NCBI GenBank assembly: GCA_021201135.1
Contig: JAJQGT010000009.1
Coordinates: 1-48,714 of the forward strand
Length of the DNA: 48,714 nucleotides
Origin: Oscillospiraceae bacterium
Lineage (GTDB): Bacteria > Bacillota > Clostridia > Oscillospirales > Ruminococcaceae
Reading direction: 5' to 3'
In this document: one piece after another, positions 18,378 to 26,267 of the stretch
How the letters are laid out: each line of letters starts with the position of its first letter
How positions within the stretch are numbered: position 1 is the first letter of the stretch
Notes under the pieces: generated by a model
The model's input: the letters and a program-made list of their open reading frames with translations, nothing else
What the model was told of the DNA's origin: nothing
Databases searched by the model: none
Program-made: the position numbers and the translations under genes

Positions 18378-18462
18378 AAGAACAAACAGCAAATGACAGC
18401 AGATTTACCTCCGACACACAGCATACAGTTGGGTATAAATTAACTAATGCTGTGCAAAAAAC

Positions 18463-18507
18463 AAAAAAGAACCGATTGCTCTCAATTTGAAAGCAATCGG
18501 TTCTTTT
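18463..18507. terminator. Intrinsic terminator of the ABC transporter operon
   Basis: Perfect 12-bp arms GAACCGATTGCT (18469-18480) and AGCAATCGGTTC (18492-18503) flank an 11-nt loop. Flanking A and T runs allow termination in both directions. It follows the ATPase stop at 18519 on the minus strand. Confidence 0.85.
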
Positions 18508-18518
18508 ATGGAGGTAAA

Positions 18519-19187
18519 CTAATCAATTACCACGCCATCCTCAATTTTTATAACCACGTCCGCCTTCGCCGCAATCTCGGGGTCATGAGTTACCATAATC
18601 AGCGTTTGCCCGAATTGCTGGGCGCAATCTCTGAGAAGCTGAATCGTCGTCTCGCCGTTTTTCTTGTCGAGGTTTCCAGTCGGCTCGTCCGCAAAGATGA
18701 GCTGAGGCTTTGCGAGAACCGAGCGAGCTATAGCAACTCTCTGCTGTTCGCCGCCCGAAAGCTCTGTCGGGTATTTCTTGAGCTTGTCGGCGATTCCAAG
18801 AAGCTCCGTCACGTTTTTGAGAAACTCCGGATCGGGCTTCTTGTTGTCAAGCTTCATCGGCATGCAGATGTTCGTAAGCACCGTGTACTCGTCGAGGAGA
18901 TTGAACTGCTGGAACACGAATCCCATGTGCCTGCGCCTGAATTCCGCCATTTTCGCATCGGGATAGGAATATAAATCCTCGTCGCCCAAGTAGATATTGC
19001 CCGAAGTGGGTTCGTCGAGACCGCCCAGGATATGCAAAAGCGTCGACTTGCCCGAGCCGCTTCTTCCGATGATGGTGTAGAAAAGTCCCTCTTCGAACTC
19101 AGCACTCACGCCGTTCAGTGCGTGGGTTTCACCCGATTCCGCTTTGTAGGTTTTGTAAATGTCCTTTGCTCTTAATACTGTACTCAT
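18519..19187 (-). CDS. ABC transporter ATP-binding protein (MacB/LolD-like)
   Basis: A 222-aa ATPase partner of the FtsX-type permease encoded just upstream. It has Walker A GRSGSGKST, Q-loop (FQQFNLL), signature LSGGEQQR, Walker B LIFADEPTGNLD and H-loop THD. The ATG at 19187 is preceded by AGGAG at 8 nt; the frame is open 11 codons further. The permease stop is 35 nt upstream. MacB-type exporters often confer resistance to antimicrobial peptides or export peptides. Neighbouring secreted peptides fit either role. Confidence 0.95.
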   Translation of the reverse strand: MSTVLRAKDIYKTYKAESGETHALNGVSAEFEEGLFYTIIGRSGSGKSTLLHILGGLDEPTSGNIYLGDEDLYSYPDAKMAEFRRRHMGFVFQQFNLLDEYTVLTNICMPMKLDNKKPDPEFLKNVTELLGIADKLKKYPTELSGGEQQRVAIARSVLAKPQLIFADEPTGNLDKKNGETTIQLLRDCAQQFGQTLIMVTHDPEIAAKADVVIKIEDGVVID

Positions 19188-19222
19188 AATTTTTTCTCCT
19201 TTACCTGTCTTCTCGGCCATGC

Positions 19223-21655
19223 TTAGTCATTGCGTAGCATTTCCATTAATGTATATCTATTCAGCCACAGTTTAGGAATATAGCAAACGAGGAACACCGT
19301 TATAAACAGGATTAAGCTGATAGTGCATAGTACCTGTGGCGTCAGCCCGAATGTTGAAAGCGAGTCGAAATGAGATTTCAATAATGAAAATACCGAGCTT
19401 CCCTCTTTTATCAAGTCTATCAAGTCGGCTTTTCCGGCTAAGTAGTAGACTATGTAGCAAAGCCACGAAACAGCGAGTGCGGCAATGGCTCTCAGGAGAG
19501 AATTTGTTATAAGCCGGACATTTCTCTTTCGCTTGGACATGCCGAGAGCTTGAAGGATCCCATATTTGTGCTGTTCTCTGTCAGTCTCAAGGCTCAACAG
19601 GCTCACAATGATAAATGCTGAAATAAGGGCTATGCATCCGCTGGTGACAAACAGGAGTATCAGTGATTGCAGATAAGTCTGAGCTTGAGTGGAGTATGTT
19701 TCCCTTTCATTTATCATGGCAAGGTCATTGTTATTAACAATTTCAGAAACCACAGAATCTGTCAGCAGATACTCAGCATTTGAATCGGCAAAGGCAAACG
19801 CTCTCAAGAATTCCGCAGTGTCGCCATGCTCATAGTATAGTGCACCTGTTCCAAGAGTCTTTCCCTCCGGTATTACATCTATCATCTTTTGAAGAAACGC
19901 CCTTGAGCATACAACGCTGTAAGAAGCATCGAATATGTCGAAGCCATAATTGACTCCAAGATAGCTTGTTGCACGATATATACTGATACCGCCGACGACA
20001 GTTTCAATGTCTTCGCCAAACAGTGTGACGGTCAACGACTCATCCTTGTCCGGAATGACAGAGTCTTCGTCGGTGGACGGAAATGACAGAACGACGCAGT
20101 CGCCATTCTCGAAAGCTTCAAGATCAACCTTTGACAGGTCGAATAAATCTATATCTGCTGATGAATCTATGACGTACACCGATACCCTTACATCGTCAAC
20201 CTCTTCTGTTGACAGGGTGATATTTGCGTCGGATGAGCTGAACCATGTGAAGCCCCAGACATTGGAAACTCCTATGGTGTCTGCAATGCTGTCAATCACA
20301 TCATCGGTTACAAAAGTCCTCTCCGAGCTGAATTGTACAGTACTTCCATGAATCCAATATGAGGGATAGGTTGAATACAGTCTGTAACGGTATACAGAAT
20401 TCATTGATGTTGCCAAGGAGTAAATTACAGTGTAGCACAAGACAATTGGCATGATGACAATCAGGATTTTCTGCATCCTTGTGGAGCGGCGTCTCGATTT
20501 TGCCGTCATTCCCATTCTGCCGGTTAGAGGAGTTACGAGCGCGGATATAATCGTTATCATCCTGATAACAAGTGTTCCTAAAATCCACAAGAGAACGGCT
20601 ACTATAATGGCATTCCACGGAATGCTTACTACGACAGTAGCCGAGCCGGAAAAGAGGCTTATTGTCAGAAGAAGCCATGTTCCAAGTGCGCCAAAAACTG
20701 TTCCCAGAATCATCGATGGAATACACAGAAGAAGCGTCTCCAACGTAACAAGCAGTATAAGCTGTCCTTTTGTTCCCCCAAGGCTTCTCATACGCACAAT
20801 ACGCCTGACGTCCGACTGGATCTGAAGAATATAGACGATGATCACTGCAAAAATTGCTACTGCGAAAACGAGAGTCATATAGAACGAGTTGGACTCAGCC
20901 TCGGATTCTCCGATGGTAACAGCACGGTTTACGTTTATCACTTGAACAGAGGTGCCGGTGTGATTTGCTCGAAGGTAGCTGTTGACCTCGTCCTTTACAA
21001 CGCTTTCGTAACCGGATTTTACGGAGAAGAAATAGGAGGTCTGCGGTTCGAAGCTACTGCCAACAGAATTCAGTATTTCATCCGCATCATCCTGACATAT
21101 TATAGCACCATTAAGCGTGCCAGAGGTAGTGTTCCAGACATTTGAATACTCCTTGATAACGCCACAAAGGGTAAACGTTTTGGTGACATAAGCTGAATCG
21201 TCGCCTGAGCCGCAGGAAATAGTTAAGGTAATCTCCTGCCCTACTATGTAATCATATCCAAGCTCGCTAAGCAAATCAGCCTCCATAGCTATTTCGCCGG
21301 AGGCTTTCGGTAGGTGACCCTGATTCAGAGAGACACCGAACCCAACAAAATTGTCGTCAACAACTCCGATGCTTGTGCTTCCGACCGTTCCATATGAGAC
21401 TGTTATCCCTGTGCTGTCAATTCCCTCTATACTGTTAAGAAAATCCTCATCCCCATCTTCTCCATATATGATACCGGCATACCATGAGCCATATTCAGAA
21501 ATACGATAGTTCGAATTTGTAGCTGTAATACTGTCTGCATAGCTCAAAGACATAACAGCAAACGCAAACGAAATCGTCAAAACAGTAATTATCATTACTG
21601 ACTGGCGCTTTCTTCGTTTGATGCCCTGAAATGCCAATGAAAATATATACTTCAT
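19223..21655 (-). CDS. FtsX-family ABC transporter permease
   Basis: An 810-aa permease with an N-terminal membrane segment (residues about 17-42), a long extracellular region, and a first FtsX block (about 260-385: MTLVFAVAIFAVIIVYILQIQSD, IVRMRSLGGTKGQL). A second extracellular region and a second FtsX block (about 680-800: ALGMSKRKRNVRLITNSLLRA) follow. GGAGG lies 6 nt before the ATG at 21655. Co-transcribed with the ATPase downstream and probably with the secreted Cys-rich protein upstream. Likely a mechanotransmission-type exporter or peptide-resistance pump. Confidence 0.92.
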   Translation of the reverse strand: MKYIFSLAFQGIKRRKRQSVMIITVLTISFAFAVMSLSYADSITATNSNYRISEYGSWYAGIIYGEDGDEDFLNSIEGIDSTGITVSYGTVGSTSIGVVDDNFVGFGVSLNQGHLPKASGEIAMEADLLSELGYDYIVGQEITLTISCGSGDDSAYVTKTFTLCGVIKEYSNVWNTTSGTLNGAIICQDDADEILNSVGSSFEPQTSYFFSVKSGYESVVKDEVNSYLRANHTGTSVQVINVNRAVTIGESEAESNSFYMTLVFAVAIFAVIIVYILQIQSDVRRIVRMRSLGGTKGQLILLVTLETLLLCIPSMILGTVFGALGTWLLLTISLFSGSATVVVSIPWNAIIVAVLLWILGTLVIRMITIISALVTPLTGRMGMTAKSRRRSTRMQKILIVIMPIVLCYTVIYSLATSMNSVYRYRLYSTYPSYWIHGSTVQFSSERTFVTDDVIDSIADTIGVSNVWGFTWFSSSDANITLSTEEVDDVRVSVYVIDSSADIDLFDLSKVDLEAFENGDCVVLSFPSTDEDSVIPDKDESLTVTLFGEDIETVVGGISIYRATSYLGVNYGFDIFDASYSVVCSRAFLQKMIDVIPEGKTLGTGALYYEHGDTAEFLRAFAFADSNAEYLLTDSVVSEIVNNNDLAMINERETYSTQAQTYLQSLILLFVTSGCIALISAFIIVSLLSLETDREQHKYGILQALGMSKRKRNVRLITNSLLRAIAALAVSWLCYIVYYLAGKADLIDLIKEGSSVFSLLKSHFDSLSTFGLTPQVLCTISLILFITVFLVCYIPKLWLNRYTLMEMLRND

Positions 21656-21717
21656 ATTTTTCCTCCTCCAAACTTGTCTCTGAGTCAACAGACAGTATCA
21701 TCAGCAAGCCTTAATTA

Positions 21718-22071
21718 TCAATCCCATCCTTCGCACGAAGTAAAAACATCCTCGTATTGCTGAGGATAGAAATGTACGGTGAAAGTTTTTCCACAATCGT
21801 TGCATGTGCAGTTAGTTACGTATTCGTATCGTATATAAGTATCTGTACCGTAAGTGTAATGCGAACAAGAGGTATGATATGTATATACATATGAGCGAAC
21901 TGTTACTCCTGTTGCGTTGTATGATTCACAATAGGGGCATGCAATAATTAACGCTCTTGTTGAGTTTGCAGAATTAGTCTCTTCTGATGTTGCTTCCGCC
22001 GCGAACGAGAACGAACACATAACAGTCAAAACGAGTACCATTGCTAATAAGATTGATAATACTTTTTTCAT
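21718..22071 (-). CDS. Small secreted Cys-rich protein
   Basis: A 117-aa protein with a clear signal peptide (MKKVLSILLAMVLVLTVMCS, then FSFAA at about 24). The mature part is rich in Tyr and Thr and has paired cysteines (CPYC, CNDC) resembling a zinc-ribbon or disulfide scaffold, plus CEGWD at the C-terminus. GGAGG lies 7 nt before the ATG. It heads the operon with the FtsX-type transporter. It could be the exported substrate, an effector or an accessory sensor. No family recognised. Confidence 0.75.
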   Translation of the reverse strand: MKKVLSILLAMVLVLTVMCSFSFAAEATSEETNSANSTRALIIACPYCESYNATGVTVRSYVYTYHTSCSHYTYGTDTYIRYEYVTNCTCNDCGKTFTVHFYPQQYEDVFTSCEGWD

Positions 22072-22167
22072 AAGGATTCCTCCAAAAATATTTTATTCAG
22101 ACGTTCCGACCCTTTCCGCCTACTCGCGCGCTGAAAGCAAAAAGTCTCGAAAGTAGTCTGTAAAAAT

Positions 22168-22196
22168 AGGGTAGCAAAATTTTTTCAAATTGTCAA
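22168..22196 (-). promoter_or_regulatory. Promoter of the secreted protein/ABC operon
   Basis: On the minus strand a perfect TTGACA (22191-22196) is followed after 17 nt by TACCCT (22168-22173). The poor -10 suggests dependence on an activator. The palindrome at 22204-22222 lies 7 nt upstream of the -35. Confidence 0.55.
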
Positions 22197-22203
22197 CCGA
22201 AGG

Positions 22204-22222
22204 CGTTGCGTGGGACGCAACG
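22204..22222. promoter_or_regulatory. Palindromic operator between divergent promoters
   Basis: CGTTGCGTGGGACGCAACG has perfect 8-bp arms around GGG. It sits midway between two divergent -35 hexamers (22191-22196 minus, 22232-22237 plus). The position fits a dimeric regulator, probably the XRE-TPR protein encoded at 22520-23428. Confidence 0.6.
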
Positions 22223-22231
22223 GTTGGAAGG

Positions 22232-22260
22232 TGGACAAAAATTATTAAGTATGATATAGT
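22232..22260 (+). promoter_or_regulatory. Promoter of the small secreted peptide gene
   Basis: TGGACA (22232-22237) and TATAGT (22255-22260) are separated by 17 nt; each differs from consensus at one base. The 5' leader includes a hairpin (TCGTGC/GCACGA, about 22269-22289) before the ATG at 22317. Confidence 0.65.
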
Positions 22261-22316
22261 AAAGATAATCGTGCATTTTAGAGGCACGAAATACTATATC
22301 AAAAGAGGTTATACTC

Positions 22317-22523
22317 ATGAAAAGAACATTAAACAGTATTTTAGCAGTTATATTGGCACTCGTTATGACAGCATCAGTAGTTGCAAGTGAAATCACCGTC
22401 ACTACGGAATTGCCACCGGAAAACGACACGAAAATTACTATTAACAAAGATGAAGAGAAAAAACCGAATTGTTCTCCACATTATGATGAATCATGGTTAG
22501 ATGTAGAAAGAAATGACTATTAG
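22317..22523 (+). CDS. Small secreted peptide, possible signalling pro-peptide
   Basis: A 68-aa peptide with a signal sequence (MKRTLNSILAVILALVMTAS, cleavage near VVAS at 24). The remaining 44 residues are acidic and end in ESWLDVERNDY. It has its own good promoter, and GAGG lies 8 nt before the ATG. Its stop overlaps tail-to-tail by 4 nt with the XRE-TPR regulator. In RRNPP systems a short secreted pro-peptide is encoded next to a TPR regulator, so a pheromone role is a reasonable hypothesis. A bacteriocin-like or immunity peptide is the alternative. Confidence 0.7.
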   Translation: MKRTLNSILAVILALVMTASVVASEITVTTELPPENDTKITINKDEEKKPNCSPHYDESWLDVERNDY

Positions 22524-23428
22524 TCTTCTATTTCTGCTTTAAGTGTTTTAAGAAGAGTCAATAATTCGGTAATATTCCAAGTCCTAGGTGTACAAAGGAC
22601 CAGTGCTTCATTCACAAGTTCTTTGGCTTTTTCTTTATCTCCCGGTTTATTACGGCTCACTAAAGCCTTAGCATTGTTATAAATACAACTGGGAAGCATG
22701 CTAAGATTATCAACATACTCACAATATCTTACGCTTTCTTTCGCAACAGCTATACTCTCATCGTATCTCCCTAAGAGCCCGAGACTTTTTGACAGGTTGT
22801 AGCATATACTTACCAACTTTCCTGCTGAAGTTACTTTGTCTGTATCATTTTCAAGATAACGCTTTAAGTGTGAATAAAGCGTTATCGCCTTTTCATAGTC
22901 TTCCATCATGCCGTAAGTTGTCGCCATGTACTTGAGTATCTGCGCTTCCATATCGGTCATGACGAGCGGCAGATTATCGAGGCTGTACTTCGGTTGTGTC
23001 AGTCTCATTGATTTTTCGAGATTGCAAAGTCTGGTTTCGGCGGTTATCCTCCCGTCTTCATAAAGCAACATAGTATTTATAACATCATATCTCTGTTTGT
23101 TTTGCAATGAAAAGCTGTCGTAATCAGAAGCGATTGTGCTAAGAAGCCTGAGTGCTTCCTGACGGTCGCCGGTTACGTCGGCTTGATTTGCATTTCTTAT
23201 TATTTGTCTGACAAGAATATCATCAAAATTGCTTGCTTCATCAAAATCGAGATGTATGCCGAGCCTTTCAAGAAGGCGTGACAGAATATCCGTATTGACG
23301 TTCAACTCTCCTGACTCTATTCTCATAAGAGTAGATTTATTGCAGATTCCGTTGCACAACTCGCTCAGTGACAGCCCACACTTTTTGCGCTGTTCACTTA
23401 TAATTCTTCCTACTGTCGTTTTATCCAT
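22520..23428 (-). CDS. XRE-TPR regulator (RRNPP/Rgg-like)
   Basis: A 302-aa protein with an N-terminal HTH (VGRIISEQRKKCGLSLSELCNGICNKSTLMRIESGE, residues about 5-45). It is followed by a helical repeat region of TPR character (for example EKAITLYSHLKRYLENDTDK, YDESIAVAKESVRYCEYVDN, KEKAKELVNEALVLC). This layout is shared by PlcR/Rgg/PrgX peptide-responsive regulators. GAGGA precedes the ATG, and a promoter (TTGACA, 17 nt, TAAGCT; 23482-23510) lies upstream. Probable regulator of the divergent peptide and ABC promoters. Confidence 0.82.
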   Translation of the reverse strand: MDKTTVGRIISEQRKKCGLSLSELCNGICNKSTLMRIESGELNVNTDILSRLLERLGIHLDFDEASNFDDILVRQIIRNANQADVTGDRQEALRLLSTIASDYDSFSLQNKQRYDVINTMLLYEDGRITAETRLCNLEKSMRLTQPKYSLDNLPLVMTDMEAQILKYMATTYGMMEDYEKAITLYSHLKRYLENDTDKVTSAGKLVSICYNLSKSLGLLGRYDESIAVAKESVRYCEYVDNLSMLPSCIYNNAKALVSRNKPGDKEKAKELVNEALVLCTPRTWNITELLTLLKTLKAEIED

Positions 23429-23569
23429 ACCAATCCTCCTCGCCAGCTCGTTCCTTTTCCAATCGATTAAAGCTCAATAATAGCTTATCACATTTCACAC
23501 ATTTTGTCAAGTTTTGAACTTTCCGATTGTGCAAGTCTAAAACTGTCGTTCGTCCGTCTCCGGGTCAAT

Positions 23570-23618
23570 CCAAAAGGGCTACCCCCTTTTGGCACACGAC
23601 TTTCCAAGACGGAAAGTC
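23570..23618. other. Two consecutive perfect hairpins, function unknown
   Basis: Arms CCAAAAGGG (23570-23578) and CCCTTTTGG (23584-23592) form one hairpin. GACTTTCC (23598-23605) and GGAAAGTC (23611-23618) form the next, 5 nt later. The stretch 23429-23732 has no convincing gene. Candidates are an element-specific RNA or a transfer/replication origin component. Confidence 0.4.
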
Positions 23619-23675
23619 TAGTGTGTTATACCTTTGCAAAATAGACGTCGGACGAAAACTCAATATGTGTTACAA

Positions 23676-23700
23676 AAGGGAGCTGAAATTCGGCTCCCTT
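23676..23700. terminator. Terminator after the hypothetical gene
   Basis: Arms AAGGGAGC (23676-23683) and GCTCCCTT (23693-23700) flank a 9-nt loop; on the minus strand a short T run follows. It lies 33 nt past the stop at 23733. Confidence 0.6.
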
Positions 23701-23732
23701 GTTGTTTTATTCGGCTGTTTTGGAAAGGTATA

Positions 23733-24089
23733 TCAGTCTTCCGCCTGTCGCTTCTTCCCGAATCTCCTAAATATGAACAGGACAAAATTCCTAAGATAGG
23801 AACTGGTTTTATCGTCAAGATTTGCAGTTGCCTTAGCGTAGTTTGTAATCGCATCAGTTATATCTTCCTCAGTGTATTCGCTCATCGGCTTGTCTGGCAA
23901 TTCACTCACGATTCCCTGAATAGCCTTAGCAGTTGCAACTTCACTGTCTCTTGTTCGGGAACTCTTTCTCGACATATACCCGCCTGTCATTTCACCTTCA
24001 AAATAGTTGCGTATCTGAGTGCAAAAATGCGGGAACCTCTCATGCTCAAGGAGCCGGTTCAGGATGTCAACGTCAATCTTGTGTGTCAT
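23733..24089 (-). CDS. Hypothetical protein of the inner element
   Basis: Unrecognised. The 118 residues from the ATG at 24089 (MTHKIDVDILNRLLEHERFPHF ...) include an EEDITDAITNYAKATANLDDK helix pair and a basic hydrophobic end (NFVLFIFRRFGKKRQAED). The frame is open to 24428, but that part overlaps the start of the primase gene. Residues immediately upstream (QGIGLTPIESQKSYDISRLGLSTESVKRL) look protein-like, so a non-ATG start near 24190 is possible. It is divergent from the replication genes. Confidence 0.5.
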   Translation of the reverse strand: MTHKIDVDILNRLLEHERFPHFCTQIRNYFEGEMTGGYMSRKSSRTRDSEVATAKAIQGIVSELPDKPMSEYTEEDITDAITNYAKATANLDDKTSSYLRNFVLFIFRRFGKKRQAED

Positions 24090-24311
24090 AAGCCTTTTAA
24101 CGGATTCCGTCGATAGCCCAAGCCTCGAAATATCGTAGCTTTTCTGCGATTCAATCGGTGTAAGTCCGATACCTTGCCCTGTGCAAATTTGCAATAACAA
24201 GGAACAAATTTGTCGCTGTTTACGTTTTTCGCTCGAAAACTGACGGCGGCATTTTTTTGCCGTAGAATAGACATACGATCGATCGGAACTAAAAATCAAG
24301 GAGATTACAAA

Positions 24312-24854
24312 ATGAATATTTTTGAAGAAGTCAAAGCGACAGTTTCCCTGAAACAAGCTGCCGAACAATACGGTCTTGAACCCGACCACAACGGCATGGT
24401 CAGATGCCCATTTCACGAAGACAGGCATCCAAGCATGAAGCTGAATGAGGATTACTTCTACTGTTTCGGATGTGGAGCTACGGGAGATGTAATTGAACTG
24501 ACAGGAAGGCTTTTCAGCCTGACACCCTACGAAGCCGCAAGGAAGCTAATGGAGGATTTCGGAATCAAGCCAAGCGACAAGCCAATAGTCTATCACAAAA
24601 GCACTTGGGAGCAGGACATGGACATACTGTTCCGGCATCTACGGATATTGAAACGTTGGAAAGAACGGTATGCTCCGAAGTCACCGGAAGATATTCCGGA
24701 CAGACGCTTTATTGAAGCCTGCCAGAATCTTGAGTATGTAACTTATCTTGTAGATAAGCTCACTTTCTCGGATAAGGACGAACGAACGGCACTAATGGAC
24801 GAACTTCACGAAAGCGGATATATTGAGAGGCTCCGAAAAGAGGTGTTAGTGTGA
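24312..24854 (+). CDS. CHC2-type zinc-finger primase protein
   Basis: A 180-aa protein with the DnaG-type zinc-binding domain: Cys32-Pro-Phe-His35 and Cys51-Phe-Gly-Cys54, followed by the GDVIELTGRLFSLTPYEAARKLMEDFGI helix typical of CHC2 fingers. It lacks a Toprim domain, so it may serve as the priming or DNA-recognition subunit with the helicase encoded directly downstream. The ATG at 24312 has AGGAG 8 nt upstream. Its stop overlaps the next start (GTGA), so the two proteins are coupled. Confidence 0.88.
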   Translation: MNIFEEVKATVSLKQAAEQYGLEPDHNGMVRCPFHEDRHPSMKLNEDYFYCFGCGATGDVIELTGRLFSLTPYEAARKLMEDFGIKPSDKPIVYHKSTWEQDMDILFRHLRILKRWKERYAPKSPEDIPDRRFIEACQNLEYVTYLVDKLTFSDKDERTALMDELHESGYIERLRKEVLV

Positions 24855-26191
24855 ACGATACACCGGTCTGGTTCGACGGCAAGAACATAAACGAAGCCTT
24901 GTTTTGCAGTGAGTTTCTTAGGAACCGCAAGATAATCTTTGCGAACAATGCTTTCTTCACACCCGACGGCAGAGTTACAGACGACTTGCCACTTCGAGGA
25001 GAAATCTATGAGGAGCTTCGAGATTGTGCCGTAAACAATATCCCCGGAAAGATAAATAACATCATAGAAGTCATGAAGTTAGCCGCACAGGTTGAGGATT
25101 TCACGCCGGAGGAAGATAAAATACATCTTTCAAACGGAACGCTTTACCTTGATGGGAGTTTTATTGAGGGTAAACCTGATGTTGTAAGAAGCCGATTGCC
25201 GGTTTCCTATCGTCCGGATGCACCGGAACCGACAGTGTGGTTATCTTTCCTGAGCGAGCTATTACACAAAGAAGATATTCCCACACTTCAGGAATTCATC
25301 GGTTACTGCTTAATCCCAAGCAACAAAGGTCAGCGCATGATGATCATCAAAGGCAACGGCGGCGAGGGTAAGTCTCAAATAGGTGTTGTTCTCTCCTCGC
25401 TGTTCGGAAGCAACATGAAGGATGGAAGCATCGGAAAGGTATCTGAAAACCGCTTTGCAAGAGCAGACCTTGAACATATCCTTTTATGTGTAGATGACGA
25501 TATGCGTATAGAAGCACTCAGGCAGACTAACTATGTAAAATCTATTGTTACTGCTCAAGGCAAAATGGACTTGGAACGAAAAGGCAAGCAAAGCTACCAA
25601 GGATATATGTTTGCTCGTCTTTTAGCTTTCAGCAACGGAGACTTGCAAGCCTTGTATGACCGTAGCGACGGCTTCTACAGAAGACAATTAGTACTTACTA
25701 CAAAGGAACGTCCCGCAGATAGGATTGACGACCCGGACATCTCGAAGAAGATGAGAAGCGAGGTAGAAGGTATCTTCCTCTGGGCGTTCAGAGGGCTTCA
25801 ACGTCTTGTAGGAAACAACTTCAAGTTTACAGAGAGCCAACGAACAAAGAATAACAGAGAATCTGTTAAAAGAGATAACAACAATATCTTTGACTTCCTT
25901 GAATCCGAGGGATATATCCGGCTCAGTGACGGTGCTTCTGCAAGCTCAAAAGACCTGTATGAGGTTTACAGAATGTGGTGCGAGGAGAACTCCCTTATCC
26001 CGCTCAAATCCCGAAGCTTCAGCGATTGCATGGTAGCGAATGCAGACAAGTACCATTTGGAGCATTGCAACAACATCACAAACTCAGCAGGGCGCAGAGT
26101 CTGGGGATTCACCGGAATAGAAACAGTTGCACAAGCAGAGAACACCGCCAAATCGCAACGTACATACATACCGGTCGAATGGGTGGAGTGA
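24851..26191 (+). CDS. P4/D5-type phage-plasmid primase-helicase
   Basis: A 446-aa superfamily 3 helicase-like replication protein. A D5_N-like region (about 90-150) precedes the Walker A GNGGEGKS near 170, a Walker B LLCVDDDM, and a sensor-like LLAFSNGD. The C-terminus holds a winged-helix DNA-binding segment (FLESEGYIRLSDGASASSKDLYEVYRMWCEEN). It starts at a GTG overlapping the CHC2 gene stop. It probably replicates the excised circular element. Confidence 0.9.
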   Translation: MNDTPVWFDGKNINEALFCSEFLRNRKIIFANNAFFTPDGRVTDDLPLRGEIYEELRDCAVNNIPGKINNIIEVMKLAAQVEDFTPEEDKIHLSNGTLYLDGSFIEGKPDVVRSRLPVSYRPDAPEPTVWLSFLSELLHKEDIPTLQEFIGYCLIPSNKGQRMMIIKGNGGEGKSQIGVVLSSLFGSNMKDGSIGKVSENRFARADLEHILLCVDDDMRIEALRQTNYVKSIVTAQGKMDLERKGKQSYQGYMFARLLAFSNGDLQALYDRSDGFYRRQLVLTTKERPADRIDDPDISKKMRSEVEGIFLWAFRGLQRLVGNNFKFTESQRTKNNRESVKRDNNNIFDFLESEGYIRLSDGASASSKDLYEVYRMWCEENSLIPLKSRSFSDCMVANADKYHLEHCNNITNSAGRRVWGFTGIETVAQAENTAKSQRTYIPVEWVE

Positions 26192-26212
26192 TACCAATGT
26201 ATGTGTGTACAA

Positions 26213-26230
26213 CATGTACGTACGTACATG
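26213..26230. other. 18-bp perfect palindrome upstream of mobV
   Basis: CATGTACGTACGTACATG is a perfect palindrome in a short TACGTA-rich stretch (26156-26230) between the helicase and the relaxase genes. A relaxase-gene-proximal palindrome is a candidate oriT or operator. Confidence 0.45.
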
Positions 26231-26267
26231 GCAAAAGCCCAAAAACACAGCTATATAGGAGGTAAAA

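Noticed and set aside
18349-18392. A separate recombinase start (LIVLYVRYS) in front of the C-terminal half
   Set aside because: These codons come from the left arm of the inserted element. The inverted copy at attR encodes a similar string, and removal of the element gives a perfect longer gene instead.
23527-23799. Plus-strand ORFs across the twin hairpins
   Set aside because: Coding there would run through two perfect hairpins and a terminator; no ribosome site, and the residues look random.
24090-24428. Full 231-aa version of the hypothetical gene at 23733
   Set aside because: The upstream part overlaps the primase start and its promoter region and reads as non-coding; a shorter start was preferred.
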